The notes beneath the pieces are model-generated. The model worked only from the letters and a program-made list of their open reading frames with translations, was not told where the DNA came from and did not search any database. From Symbiodinium microadriaticum (lineage: Eukaryota; Sar; Dinophyceae; Suessiales; Symbiodiniaceae): a stretch of 64,000 nt of DNA. Every line of letters begins with the position of its first letter. Positions within the stretch are counted from its first letter, which is position 1. Positions 44,080 through 54,345 of the stretch are shown one piece after another. The DNA lies in assembly GCA_001939145.1 (NCBI GenBank), contig LSRX01000520.1, positions 1 through 64,000 of the forward strand. Reading direction: 5' to 3'. The position numbers were made by a program, and so were the translations under genes.

Positions 44080-44500
44080 TGGGGGGCATCGGTGGGGGGC
44101 TTGGGGTGCTGATGGCAGCATGGGTGATGGTGGTGATGGTGGTGCCGATGGCGGTGATGCAGTGGTAGAGGAGGCAGCAGTAGTAGCAGCAGCAGCAGTT
44201 GCAGAAGCAGTGCAGTAGTAAAAGTAGCAGACACAGAGCAGCAGCAGTAGCAGTAGTGACAGTAGCAGTAACACTAGCAGTGACAGTAGTCACTATTCGT
44301 AACAGTCGTTGTAGTGGTTTTGGCAGTGGTGGTGGCGGCCGCGGCGGTGGTAGTGGTAGCTGCTGTGGTGCGAGTTTTCTTGGCAGTGGTGAAGGGGGTA
44401 TTCATTCGTGGTGGCGTTGGTGGTAGTAGGATGGTAGCGACGAACATGACGCCGACAAGCACTTCAATTACAACGACTGCAAGGAACAGCGAAACTGCCA
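44080..44500. repeat. Trinucleotide mosaic (GTG/GCA/GTA)
   Basis: The third block of drifting 3-bp periodicity in the window, about 420 bp, with an ACAC run just upstream at 43840-43868. Confidence 0.8.
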
Positions 44501-44525
44501 CAGTCCGAAGTTTGCAGCTCCACAG

Positions 44526-46474
44526 GCGATGATCGGCTGCAGCTCCTGGAAGAGTTCAATCAGCCGGACTCGGCCAGACCCCAACCACGCGGAGTGGCCG
44601 GACGATGCTGCCGAGGACTTTGTCGAAGTTTTGTGTGGGTTCCATATTGAATGGGGCTGGCACTGATACTACAGAACTAGACAGCCGTGCAGGTGTCCGT
44701 TCAGTTGATCCTTGTGGAACTAAATCGAGTTGTTGCAGCTCGGGGACATGAGTATGTGAATGTTTGCAGTAATGGCAAAGATGGCTAAGATCTGCAAGCA
44801 CGAAGGCAGCAACATCCATCAGAAGAAGGCCCGACAACGATGGGAAAGGAGGCGAGGGAAAGTCCTCGAGGATATACGTCCAGCCTCACCTGTCTGGTAG
44901 ATGCGAATCATGACCAGCATTTCAAGAAATGGCTCGAGCATCGCAGGACTTCGCTGTGCACTCCCAAGACCAGTCCATCCGGTTGCGGCTCTACTCCAGT
45001 GGCAGCTTCGGAGCAGCATCTTCGACTTCAAGTGTTTTTTGTCTAACGGCCCAATTGCAGTTGGATCCAGAGTTCTGTGTGCATATTGCTGCCCCAAGAG
45101 CACCCAGCAGGCGCCTGCAAAGCAAGGCAGGTGCCGTGACACCCGCCCGGCCGCCACCAGGTGCTGCTGGGAACTGCGCGGGTCTTCATCCACGACCTCG
45201 AAGCTGGCCGGGTAGAGGCCGGAGTCGCGACACAGGAAGACGGAGTTGCAGAGCTTGTGTGGCAGAATGTGTGCCTCCTGCTGGGTTCTGTAAAGTACAG
45301 CAACTTCCAGTTGAAAGGGGCCGAAGACCCCAAAAGGTGCCCCTGGTGGATGCCGGGACGGAGGCAGGTGCATCGTGGACGGTATGCGGCCACTTGCAGT
45401 TTGAAGAACAACAGGCTCAGATCAAGCGAGGCCAGTGTAATCCTTACTCATGGTTACCCTGTCCCTACGCATTCACACCAGGACACAGCTGAGACACGCT
45501 CCGTTGAGTTAGAGCTCCTTTGGTCCCCGCTCAAGGAGGAGCCATGGGGGTCGCGTAGGCCTGCAGGTTGATGCAAGCGGCAAAGCCGGAGCCTCCCCGC
45601 TTGGAGCACAGGAGCCACCGGCCAAAGCTTCCGCCCATGGCTCCCTTCTTCCTGGCACGGCACCGAGAGAGCCGAGGGCCAGTGATGTCAGGGATGCTCC
45701 AGGGCACGAGGCTCATGCGGCCCTCTACCCGAGGCCCCGCGCCTGCAGAGAAGTCCCTCCTCGCGTCCATCCATGTGCACAGAGTGTCGAATGTCCTGTC
45801 GGAGAGGCCTGGGAAGCCCAGTGATGGGTGCCTTGCTTGTTGCATTTCTACCTGTGATTCGTGCCATGAAACGAAACCTCGACGACGTCGGATTGTGGCG
45901 CACGGGTGCCCTCAACGCTCCAAGTCCCGGCCACAAACCTACAACCGAGATTCAATGCAGCAGGGCCACCCAAAGCGCAGAAGCCTTCTCTCATCATTGG
46001 ACAGGAAGCACAAAGTCCACGTGAGACTCGGCGCAGAGGACCAGTTCACAGACGCTCGGCTTGGAGTGAGAAGGCCTAAACCAGGAGCGATTATTGCGAA
46101 GCCGGGCTAATGTGAGATTCCCCGAGCAGTGGATGTTGAGCCGCCACATGCTTCCCTGTTTTGCCTTCAGGAGGTCGGGGAGGCCCCGCCTGAGCTGGTC
46201 CATCAGATTGCAGACGATGTGTCTCTTGTCTGAACAAAGCTGCCCGGACTTTGGAGCAGTCATGACGATGTGGGTTGGCACGGTCATCATCGTTGCCGGC
46301 CACTTCTTTGACATGGCATCCAGAGCCAGGCTACCTGTCAAGCTTGTTAGGAAGTTGTCATTGGTTCGGTACAGGGCGAGCCTTCATCCAACGTTCACCG
46401 GCTATGAGCAGAGCCTTGTTCCAGGACTTGCCGACAGCTATTGTGAGATCTATTGCACATGCCCATGTGGTTGA
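44526..46474 (+). CDS. Probable C2-domain protein with a C-terminal hydrophobic helix
   Basis: Candidate pieces on plus: 44526 to about 44590 (DDRLQLLEEFNQPDSARPQP), 44770-44896 (ATG 44772; MAKMAKICKHEGSNIHQKKA; donor TG/GTAGAT), about 44935-45050 (FAVHSQDQSIRLRLYSSGSF), 45161-45571 (LLGTARVFIHDLEAGRVEAG; ends SVELELLWSPLKEEP), about 45690-45830 (EKSLLASIHVHRVSNVLSER), 46008-46110 (HKVHVRLGAEDQFTDARLG), 46094-46474 (NVRFPEQWML; AVMTMWVGTVIIVAGHFF). The alternation of IRLRLY, LLGxAxVxIxDL and ending VELELLWSPL resembles C2 beta-strands and the usual C2 end. This is a pattern match only; junctions are not resolved. Confidence 0.35.
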
Positions 46475-46623
46475 AACAGCAATGGAGCAGGTGTTGGTGT
46501 TCCGCTTTTCAGAATTCTTGATTTACTGCGTCACTTGTAGAGTTCATCAAGGGGTATATAAGGGCCATTAGCTAGGGCCGAGAGGTTCAGAACAGTATGG
46601 ACCCCATCCCACCTCATTGCACC

Positions 46624-46841
46624 TCTTTCGTTCTACCCTCATGTGCACCAGAGGAGGGCTTGTTTCCGTTGCCCGGCCCTGCTCCGTGCGAGGCTTCTGG
46701 AGCTCGCTCGGAAGCTGTGTGGAAAGCTGCCACTGGCGGACTTCTCGCATGTGGCTTTGTGGAAATGGGCGGAATCGATGAATACCACAATGCAAGTATC
46801 AATTGCGGAATCACTGCGAGCTGTGATTTTGCGCAATCAAA
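46624..46841 (+). CDS. Exon of an unknown gene
   Basis: Plus frame reading CFRCPALLRARLLELARKLC, then DFSHVALWKWAESMNTTMQV, then SIAESLRAVILRNQ, ending at AAAG/GTATAAG, a good donor. The acceptor is unclear. 46940-47060 (VDHARDFAREVERRRRSG) may be a further piece. No family recognised. Confidence 0.35.
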
Positions 46842-47509
46842 GGTATAAGGTACATAGAACCCCCGCCCCCTCCAACCTCAACAGGTTGGGACAGGCTTGG
46901 GTTGTAGGGTCTGGTATCTGAAGTTTTGCTCGACATGACATTCTACCTTGGCTGCCTTGGCCGTTTTACCGAGCCTACCGGGTGCTTGCGAGCTGAGGTC
47001 CTCGGGGTCCCCGTGGACCACGCTCGAGACTTTGCTCGGGAGGTGGAGCGCCGTCGCCGAAGCGGCGTCGCTTGTCTCTCTAGGCCTCTCTAGGCCTCTA
47101 GGTCTCGGACCGAGGAAGGGCTCTTGGCAGGGAGGGTCCACGCCCGAGTGGGTTGGACAGCATTTCATACTCTAAGAAGCTTGTTTGCTTATGGCACACA
47201 CTGTACGGTGTTCTCTGGCTTGTGCGGGAGTCGGTCAAAGGTCGCGACTGCGCGACAAGCCAGTGAACAGGAAATGCAAAGGTCACAGAAGTGCGTGCAT
47301 GGACGGCAGTTTCGAGAAAGTCGGTATATGATCCGGAGTGATGCATCGATACAATTCCAATTCTGAACTCTCATTTCCCTCATCTCCAGCAGTGTGTCGC
47401 AGCAGGGGTTCGTGTTCGCTCTTTGCTCCATTGTTGTTACGTGGAATGATTGTTCTAGCTAGGCCTGTGCATGGTCAATTGTCGACGCTGTTGCGGGATG
47501 CCTGACTCT

Positions 47510-47872
47510 GTTAGGAGTTGCTGGCGGAGCCCAAACCCAGTCGGCTCCCGAAGCATGCCCACCGGCTCATGAGCCCAGGAGCTGGCCACACCTGGCCTGC
47601 AAGGCAACATTTCCTCGGATGCGGTGAGCCTTACTGCGTGTTTGCACGAGGGCTTCCAGATCACAGCGGGCTCATGTGCGCGTGCGGCAGAGGGTGGTTT
47701 CGTCAGGAGTCAGAGAGTTCGAATGCTGCCCCCCAAACCAAGACAGGTCATTCCCAAACCCGGAAGCATTGAACCATCACGTCTGCAAGCGAAAGCACGG
47801 CACCCACAGCTAAGCAAAGTACTCTGGTTCAATCCCCAGCTCCGCAATCCACCACCCTGCCTGTGACGTGAA
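47510..47872 (+). CDS. Hypothetical gene, candidate exons
   Basis: About 47510-47624 ends at GCG/GTGAGC and reads GGAQTQSAPEACPPAHEPRS in one frame. 47776-47872 reads SASESTAPTAKQSTLVQSPA, then PQSTTLPVT and TGA. Composition is Ser/Thr/Pro/Ala-rich in both. The intervening frame is unresolved. Confidence 0.3.
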
Positions 47873-47889
47873 TTCATGGTCTCATTTAG

Positions 47890-48123
47890 ATCGTGGAACG
47901 CGATCTGGAAGGCTGGGATCGCAGTTGGTGCGAGCGCGCTCGCCAAGCTGCGCAGGACCGAGCGGCGATCAGGCAGCTTGGATTTGCATGCGAGAGGTTT
48001 TGAGATTTCAAGTAAGCCCAGGTGGGAGACCAGGGTCATGTTTGCCATCGTTTACTGGAGATTGTCACGATTCTGAACGCGGCCAGATTGAGCTTCAATT
48101 TGAAGCGAACTCCAAGCCTTTGA
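47890..48123 (+). CDS. Strong exon plus terminal exon, unknown protein
   Basis: Exon 47890-47996 (acceptor CTCATTTAG, donor AGAG/GTTTTG) reads IVERDLEGWDRSWCERARQA, then AQDRAAIRQLGFACE, strongly helical and charged. The phase-matched terminal exon 48087-48123 (acceptor GCGGCCAG) reads LSFNLKRTPSL and TGA. The other frame there (IELQFEANSKPLRP, stop 48131) is also plausible but out of phase. N-terminal exons not found. Confidence 0.45.
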
Positions 48124-48153
48124 GGCCGTGAATGCTCTACATTGCTCCTAGCC

Positions 48154-48627
48154 ATGAAATCGCTACAGCCCAGGCCCTTCCAACAAAAAACCTGGTTGGC
48201 TCGCACCTATAGCTCTGAACCTGCTGAGCCTGAGCATGGTAAGGAACCCACATTTCGATTACGTCCCTCGGCCTCAGTTTGCAAGTCCGATGAGTCGGAG
48301 ATGCAGGGACAGGATACACATTTGCTCGCGTCAGGACTATCAACGACTATTAGCAGGGTCCCGGTTCTGGTAGCACTTTTGACGGGTTGCTGCTGAATGT
48401 CGGCAACCTTCCAATCACTGTTATCAAAGGAACCTCGTGATGCATAGGAGAGGAGAGCAATCTGTCCTCTGCAGTGAATTACGGCAAGCGCCGAACCCTA
48501 CATCCAACACCTCGCTCCAACTTGAGACGCTGCATCGTGTGTCGGGCCGCAGATCTTGAAGGAGCTGCGCGTGACCATCGCCTGGTCTGCCTTGAAGCGT
48601 TGGTTCTCCAATTCATCGTCGAACTAA
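48154..48627 (+). CDS. Small orphan protein, three phase-consistent exons
   Basis: Exon 48154-48238 starts at ATG and reads MKSLQPRPFQQKTWLARTYS, ending CATG/GTAAGG. Exon 48278-48357 (acceptor GGCCTCAG) reads CKSDESEMQGQDTHLLASGL, then STTISR, donor GTCCCG. Exon 48553-48627 (acceptor GGCCGCAG) reads ILKELRVTIAWSALKRWFSN, then SSSN and TAA. Joined length is about 79 residues with a start, two in-phase introns and a stop. No domain recognised. The N-terminus is basic with few acids, which would suit an organelle-targeting peptide (weak inference). Confidence 0.5.
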
Positions 48628-48643
48628 CCTAGTAACCTAGTAG

Positions 48644-49326
48644 CTGTGTTTCATGACCGCAAGCCTGCTCTGCAATCCAAGGTTTGCCATCTGCGAGCTA
48701 AGCCGGCAGACCAACTGATGATCGAGCTTGTGGGACACGAGTTTCGCTCGAAGACCCGTAATGTTCATCTTCCTGGACTTCCTTGCCTCTGAAGTTGTGA
48801 GAACCTTCGTAAGCCAGTTATCCCTATGCTGCAGAGTGCGGCCTTGCTTGCTTTCGAGGTAACGGAGGTGAGTACAAGCCCATGCCCTGTGTTTGGAGGA
48901 GAGGATGGGTCCAGCACAGCGCGATTCGAGACAAACCTGGATGCTGTGGTCGAAAGAGGCCTGCGGCCGAGGGCTCGGCATGTTTCAGCGATGTGACAGA
49001 GATCTGCATCCTACAGGCGGCTTTGTGGAGGGCCCCTTTCCACTCCGATCCTCCGATGGGGCGGAGTGCACACTCCACGGGCACATCCGGCTCAGGCGTT
49101 TGGAGGCTCTGAGTGGCCATGCATGGGTTCGTGTTTCGGAGAAGCCCCGAACTAGTGGAGTTCTCTCAAAACGTTTCTTTGAGGCCTCAGAGGCGTGCTT
49201 AGCGGAAGGGGGACGAGCGTGTCTAGAGCCTCCATCCTGCATTAAAGCATAGCTGACTTGAAACTTCGGCTTCTCCATCCCCAGGCTCAAGTTCGCCGCG
49301 ACCGGGTGCAGGACGGGTTTCAATGA
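48644..49326 (+). CDS. Hypothetical gene, several exons
   Basis: Pieces: 48644-48757 (VFHDRKPALQSKVCHLRAKP; donor CCC/GTAATG), 48802-48859 (NLRKPVIPMLQSAALLAFE; the frame continues open as GGEDGSSTARFETNLDAVVE to 49000), 49017-49112 (acceptor TCCTACAG; GFVEGPFPLRSSDGAECTLH), 49285-49326 (acceptor ATCCCCAG; AQVRRDRVQDGFQ and TGA; another frame fits phase better but runs on). The minus strand is also open over 48637-48981. Junctions unresolved. It starts 17 bp after the previous stop, which is suspiciously close. Confidence 0.35.
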
Positions 49327-49411
49327 GAGATGGTAACATATGGAGTTGGAGGACAGGGGGGAGACTAGAAGGTCTGATGGCCCCATTCTCACAAGTCATA
49401 TGTAACTATTG

Positions 49412-49612
49412 ATGCTGTCCGCAGCAGTATCGATTGAAGGCATCAGTTCCCAGATTCTTGACCTGGCAACTGCGAGTCCCGCGAACCAGTGCCTCAGGAT
49501 CGGCTCCTCAATGAGAGCTCCTGGGATGATACTTCCCGGGTGTAGACTGGACGGAGCTTCTCGAGCGAAGATGGTGCACCCTTGTGCCTTTAGCCAGTTT
49601 GTCTACGGTTAA
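49412..49612 (+). CDS. Hypothetical 66-residue frame
   Basis: ATG 49412 to TAA 49612: MLSAAVSIEGISSQILDLAT, then SPANQCLRIGSSMRAPG. Mildly hydrophobic start. No splice sites needed. Could be a short single-exon gene or chance; the following 190 bp show nothing. Confidence 0.25.
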   Translation: MLSAAVSIEGISSQILDLATASPANQCLRIGSSMRAPGMILPGCRLDGASRAKMVHPCAFSQFVYG

Positions 49613-49802
49613 CGATGCCACGCTGCCACACAAGACGGCGGCTGACAAGAAATGTCCTGTGCCTCAACGCTCCAGGAGTAATTAGCTGAGGACAGGATAA
49701 GCTAGAGATGCTTAGAGTGAGGCACCTGACACTTCATAGCTTGAATGCTTCATCACAGAAAAGGCGAGAGCCCGACCAACTAGTGAGGCCCGACGCTAAG
49801 TG

Positions 49803-50230
49803 ATGGACATGCTCGCCCAAATTGCATCGGCCGATCTGTTTCTTCTTAAAGGCGTCGAGCCTGTGCGGTTCCTGTTGCAATCCCAGAGCCTTCCTCACCA
49901 CGCCTTTCCAAGGTAAACTCGAAAGTCACGTAGACCTCGTCCCCTCTAAAGTGCATCTCTTAGAAAACGTCGTATTCGCGCCCATGGCCCCGGACGACAT
50001 TGGCCGCAACACATTGGCGGCGGCCATGGCTGGCTGGGTGCAGCCAGCAACTCTGCAAGTTGGGTGGAGGGCACCACAGGTTGGTCTTCCACAGAACTCC
50101 CAGCGCCTGTGGCGAAGTTTGCAGTTGAAATGTAGCCAAGGCGATCTTCAATCCCGTCGACTGCCTCCGAATACGCTGGCAAGTCTCAGTCGATGAGACC
50201 ACTTTCGCCAAGTTCACTGCAGCACCTTGA
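49803..50230 (+). CDS. Hypothetical gene with clear first and last exons
   Basis: First exon 49803-49912: ATG, MDMLAQIASADLFLLKGVEP, then VRFLLQSQSLPHHAFP, donor AAG/GTAAAC. Last exon 50141-50230: acceptor TAGCCAAG, AIFNPVDCLRIRWQVSVDET, then TFAKFTAAP and TGA. A middle exon within about 49930-50080 (ENVVFAPMAPDDIGRNTLAA) is likely but its phase is unresolved. No domain recognised. Confidence 0.45.
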
Positions 50231-50406
50231 CTATGCAATGGTGGGGCTGGGTCTCGAGCATGCATTGTACAGCATGACTAAGAGGAGAGCTGAAGAGGGA
50301 TTGGACGAGGTGATTAACAACTTGAAGAAACGAAACCACAACCTCGACAGGGCTGGGAGAATTTGGAAAAAGATGAGAATTTGAGGACGAGGAACTGACC
50401 AGTTGA

Positions 50407-50441
50407 CTCTAAACCCTAGGCCCTAAACCCTAAACCCTAAA
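50407..50441. repeat. Interstitial telomere-like repeat (CCCTAAA)n
   Basis: About four to five units of CCCTAAA, with one CCCTAGG variant, on plus (TTTAGGG on minus). TTTAGGG is the plant-type telomere motif reported for dinoflagellates. A shorter degenerate fragment occurs at 27294-27305. Confidence 0.85.
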
Positions 50442-51500
50442 AGGAGACATTTTTGGCGAGTTTGACGAAGTGCAAAGATGAGGAAGATGAGCGCGCAGTC
50501 GGAAAGAGAGTAGAAAAAGCGAGAAACAGTAGCAAACCTTGACAATGAGGGGGAGGTTGAGAAAGAGGAGAAAACACCTTGAATGTCACAAGAAAATTGA
50601 AAGAAGCAGGAGCAAAGTGTGCGAAAGGTTTTCCTAGTTTGGATAATAAAGGGAGAATCTGAGAAAGCGGGGTGAATTAGTCGAACGTGATGAGACTAGA
50701 ATGTCACTTTGAACCAGAAACAAGCCCAGAATGTTTCACTAAGAGAGAGCTTGCAAAGGCGTCGAAAGGCACTGGACAAGTTGTGAGGCAGCATTTGAGA
50801 AGAGACACAGACCAATGGAAGGGGACAAGCAACTAAGAAACATTAGTAGCTCGAAAAATATGAGAGAGCCTCGGCAAGAGGAGCAAGCCGCTTCAGTGCG
50901 ACCTCAGAAACGCTCGAAAAAGATCAAAAAACTGAGAGCGATGCCGAGAACGTTCGCAAGATAGCGCAGAGAAGTTGCGAAACAGGTTCAAACCGGTCGA
51001 AAGGGGTTAGATTCTCATAGCAGCCAGCTGCTGGAAATGGATGCTCGAGTTTGACAAGAGGGCGAATGTGACAAAGAACAACAAACCCGTCGAAAGGGAC
51101 AAGACAGTCCACTTGAAAGAGTTTAGAGAACCTGGACCACAGAAGAATTGAAAGCAAGCCGATCGAAGCCTGCAAAGCGCATTGAGAAGCACGAGCAAGC
51201 CGCTCGTTCGAGGCTATATTGTTTTGGAGAATTTGACACAGTGCCAGGAAAAGGAGCAAGCCAGTCGACTGCAATCGATAAAACATGAAGAAGAAGGAGC
51301 AAAATGCTCGAAAGAGACTCGGGACTGTTCTGGGGAGTTTGCCAAAGCGCAATGCACCAGGAAAAGTACCAAGCCTGTCGAAACGTGCGTGAAGGACTGA
51401 CAAGGAGTACGCCGCTCGAAAGAGACTAGACTAGAGAACTGTTTAGAGAGTTTGGCGGAGTGCAAAGTATGAGATAGAGGTCGATACAGAATAGAAAAGC
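50442..51500. repeat. Degenerate satellite with TCGAAAG and GAGTTTG motifs
   Basis: A purine-rich stretch in which two motifs alternate: GAGTTTGxCxxAGTGC (for example 50458, 51047, 51230, 51337, 51450) and xxTCGAAAGxGAC (for example 50759, 50995, 51087, 51308, 51413). Intervals between like motifs cluster around 65-95 bp. No coding frame is convincing. It starts directly after the telomere-like repeat. Confidence 0.6.
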
Positions 51501-51722
51501 GATTCCAAGGAGGACTACCTGAAAAAGAGCAGCTAGCCAGTAGAAACAGGGTTTGAGCAATTGAACCTCCGTTTGATTTGAGACTGCTGAGGGTCGTCCC
51601 CCTTTGTCTCCTTTTGTTTGCTGAATGGGTTCTTGTTGATTCCCCGGCCATTGTCTCCCATTGTCTCCCTTGAAGTCAAAACCAGGCATTGCTCTGGCTT
51701 CTTTGGGGTCTTGCGTGGCATA

Positions 51723-52197
51723 ATGTACTTTCCGATTCTTGCTGCCATTGCGGTGTTCACGCACGAGCTCCTGCAAGCCTTTCGCTTCCAGGAGCTGCTT
51801 CGAAAAGAGGGCCTCTGGCAGGGCTTGTGGAGACCGGGGCTTCCTTTCAACATGCCCTTCGGCAACTCTCGACTATTAGGGCTTTGGTGTCAAGGTGTCA
51901 TTTACTTCTGGGTCTTTCTGCCTGATAAGCACAGATGTGCACAGCTCAGTGTGTGGTGCCTGCTGTTGTCACACGGCTGGGCTAGAAGAAGGTTTTGCCT
52001 TCATCAAAATGTTGAGCAGCAGGCTGGCTTTACCAGCAGGTCAGCATATTTGGAATTTGCTTCAGATCGGAATAGAGCACATCGTGAGCGTCGTAGGGCC
52101 AGGTGCCATGGTTTGCGTGGGCCAGTCCATCTTTTGTCTTTTGCAAGACTGTGAGTCCCGCAAGCGAGTATTGTTGAATTTTGGGGCGGCCATCTAG
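51723..52197 (+). CDS. Membrane-protein exons, unknown family
   Basis: From ATG 51723 the frame reads MYFPILAAIAVFTHELLQAF, then RFQELLRKEGLWQGLWRPGL. A terminal exon 51989-52197 (acceptor GGCTAGAAG) reads GFAFIKMLSSRLALPAGQHI, then WNLLQIGIEHIVSVVGPGAM, VCVGQSIFCLLQDCESRKR, ending FGAAI and TAG. Both contain hydrophobic segments that could span a membrane. The donor of the first part is not defined. Family not recognised. 52200-52940 holds only a microsatellite. Confidence 0.45.
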
Positions 52198-52432
52198 TGG
52201 GTTTGCTATGTAGCGAGAAGGAAGACAGCAACAGCTGGCATGCAGCAGAAGATCAATCCCTCATCCCGCATGCTAGATGACAAGCCGAGTCTCGAAGCTT
52301 TGCAGTTGGTGTGATGTGCCGAAGCAGTACAGCAGTGCCGACACCTTGCAGACTTCTCGGTGCCAATGAAGAACATCAATTTGAAGAGATTAGGGGCATA
52401 CGCATAGTAGAGACAAGGAGGCACTCCCGCCG

Positions 52433-52475
52433 GTGTGAGTGAGTGAGTGAGTGTGTGTGTGTGTGTGCGTTTGTT
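52433..52475. repeat. Compound (GTGA)n(GT)n microsatellite
   Basis: GTGA repeats pass directly into GT repeats. The same compound order recurs at 54111-54156 and 58136-58170. Confidence 0.9.
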
Positions 52476-52946
52476 TGTGCCTGCGTTTGTGATTGTGAAA
52501 ACATCATCTGTCGTGCCAAAAGTTTGTCCTCCAGTTTACTAATGTGCAATACCTGTGCCGGCCCACACGTTTGGCCCAAATGTCTTGGCGAACTAGGACT
52601 CGAATCAGCCCGAGGCCATCAACTCGGGTTCCGGACTTTTGGGTAGTTGCTTTTTGTCCGGCTTTCCTTTCTGGTGACTTTTTGTATAAGTTTTGAGGTT
52701 CCACTGTTCGTAGAGTCGTAGAGATTTCAGGTGCGCCGTGGCTGTGTCCCAAGGGCTCAGAATGGGCCTGTACCCCACCGCGCGAGCAGCTTGCCCGAAA
52801 GATGGCCCTTAGGCTTAGAAGCAGTCTCAAGAAGTGCGTCGCAGTTGCAGTTCTGCACTCGCTCATATTTATCATCCAGGCCTGGGGCCGACACCAGCTG
52901 CAGTTGACAGCCCTGCGAGCTCCTCTCGTCTCAGGATGCCCTGCAG

Positions 52947-53958
52947 ACTTTGCTGCCGAGCGATGGGCAGAAGTCCAGTGCAGCCATGATCGGCGCCGGC
53001 TTGATGTCAGGGCCAGACCTGGTTTTGTGTATCGCCTCGGCATCTTCCCTCCGTTTATGTGGCGCAGGTCGTTTGCCTACTTCACCGGGGCCCCTCTCTG
53101 GCTTGTGAAGACACGAATGCAGGCGTCTGGGGAGTCTAGTCCAGGGCCTAGGGTGGGAAAGACAGGGAGAGGGAAGTCTCGAAACGAGCTTCGGGAAAGA
53201 GTCAAAGTGTGCAGAAGCCGTTTGTGTCGATTTTGTCCAAGATGTGCATGACACGACGTGCTGTAACTTGCGAACGGGGGGTTTAGCCGGCGCGGCTCCA
53301 ATTCTCAGAGCGTCTGCTGGTGATGTTCATGATCTGCCAGCAGCCTGCAATGTTTCGCAAAGCCACAAGGCCGCAGTGCAATTTGCTGCCGATGGCGCTT
53401 CTACAGCCGTGCAGATCTACCCTGCGCCTCCATGCTGTTTATAGGATCTGAGCTTCAGACTTTGATGGTCGTCAAGTCTCGGATCAAGCCGCGGCCGCCG
53501 TGAAAGAGATCTGAGTCGGTGCTTGAAGCCACCTCCAGCTAGACCCTTTGGGACAGGTGCACCTGAGCGACTACTGGCGGGGCTGTTCCCCTCTCATTCT
53601 TCGTGGCGCGTTGCTGACGGCCGGGCAGATGTTCGGTACCCGGGCTTGCATCAGGGGGCCAGCATCGCTGGGCCTGGTTCGACCCGTCATTCTGCTCTTC
53701 GAAAGTTCTGTGTGCAAATCCGAAAGTCGGTCCGACAAGAGCGAGGCTACGATGGCACAAAAACGGCCGGGCGGAGGTGCCTGCCACGACTTATCCCTTG
53801 TGGCCACTCGAGGTAGTTAAATACTGGGTTGGTGGTTGGTGTAGCGAGTTCGAGCACTTAGGGCGGTGGGAATTGAAACCTTACCGCAGCCTTCGAATCC
53901 CTCTGACAGACTGGGCTACAAAGATGGTCCGGTACTCCATGTCGCTGCTGCAACATCG
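52947..53958 (+). CDS. SLC25-type mitochondrial carrier, 3' end missing
   Basis: Exons: 52947-53011 (SSAAMIGAGLMSG, GC donor), 53068-53122 (SFAYFTGAPLWLVKTRMQ, GC donor), a missing exon, 53557-53635 (VHLSDYWRGCSPLILRGALL, then TAGQMF; donor G/GTACCC), 53746-53776 (YDGTKTAGRR), 53910-53958 (LGYKDGPVLHVAAATS; donor GTGTCT). Joins 1-2, 4-5 and 5-6 are in phase. The first two exons rebuild a carrier helix ending PLWLVKTRMQ, the P-x-x-x-x-K signature with W at the usual acid position, as in the nucleotide/NAD/folate subgroup. WRG..P...RGALL.AGQ..GYD..K is the typical end of a repeat. Acts in the inner mitochondrial membrane (family knowledge); substrate unknown. The last repeat is not found before the microsatellites. 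Confidence 0.65.
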
Positions 53959-54079
53959 GTGTCTTGCTGCAGTATTACGGGCCACATCCTGAAGTGTTGC
54001 TGTTCTTGTCGAATCTCTTGGTGCGTGTGCGTAGCTGCTGGTGTAGCTGCGTGTGTGCGTGCGTGCATGCACGCGTGGG

Positions 54080-54345
54080 TGCGTGGATTTGGTTGGTTTT
54101 GTCTCTGTGTTTGTGTGTGTGTGTGTGAGTGAGTGTGTGTGTGTGTGTGTGTGTGTGCTAGACAGAGAGGGAGAGAGAGAGAGAGAGAGAGAGCCGCGCC
54201 TGACGAACCGTGGACTCGGCTGCGCGCATTGCGTGGGGGAGGGTTCCCAAGGGGGCTCTCTCTCTCAGCCGTAAGCAAGCAAGCAAGAGAGAGAGAGAGA
54301 GAGAGAGAGTGTGTGTGTGTGTGTGTTTGCGTTTGTGTGTGCGCG
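54080..54345. repeat. GT and GA microsatellites
   Basis: GT-rich run (54103-54160), GA run (54165-54192), CAAG then GA run (54272-54310), and GT run (54311-54350). All frames are open through them, giving long spurious frames. Confidence 0.95.

Noticed and set aside
53860-53910. tRNA-like TTCGAATCC stretch
   Set aside because: The TTCGAAT loop lacks a complementary five-base stem and no cloverleaf could be drawn. The bases adjoin a mitochondrial-carrier exon.
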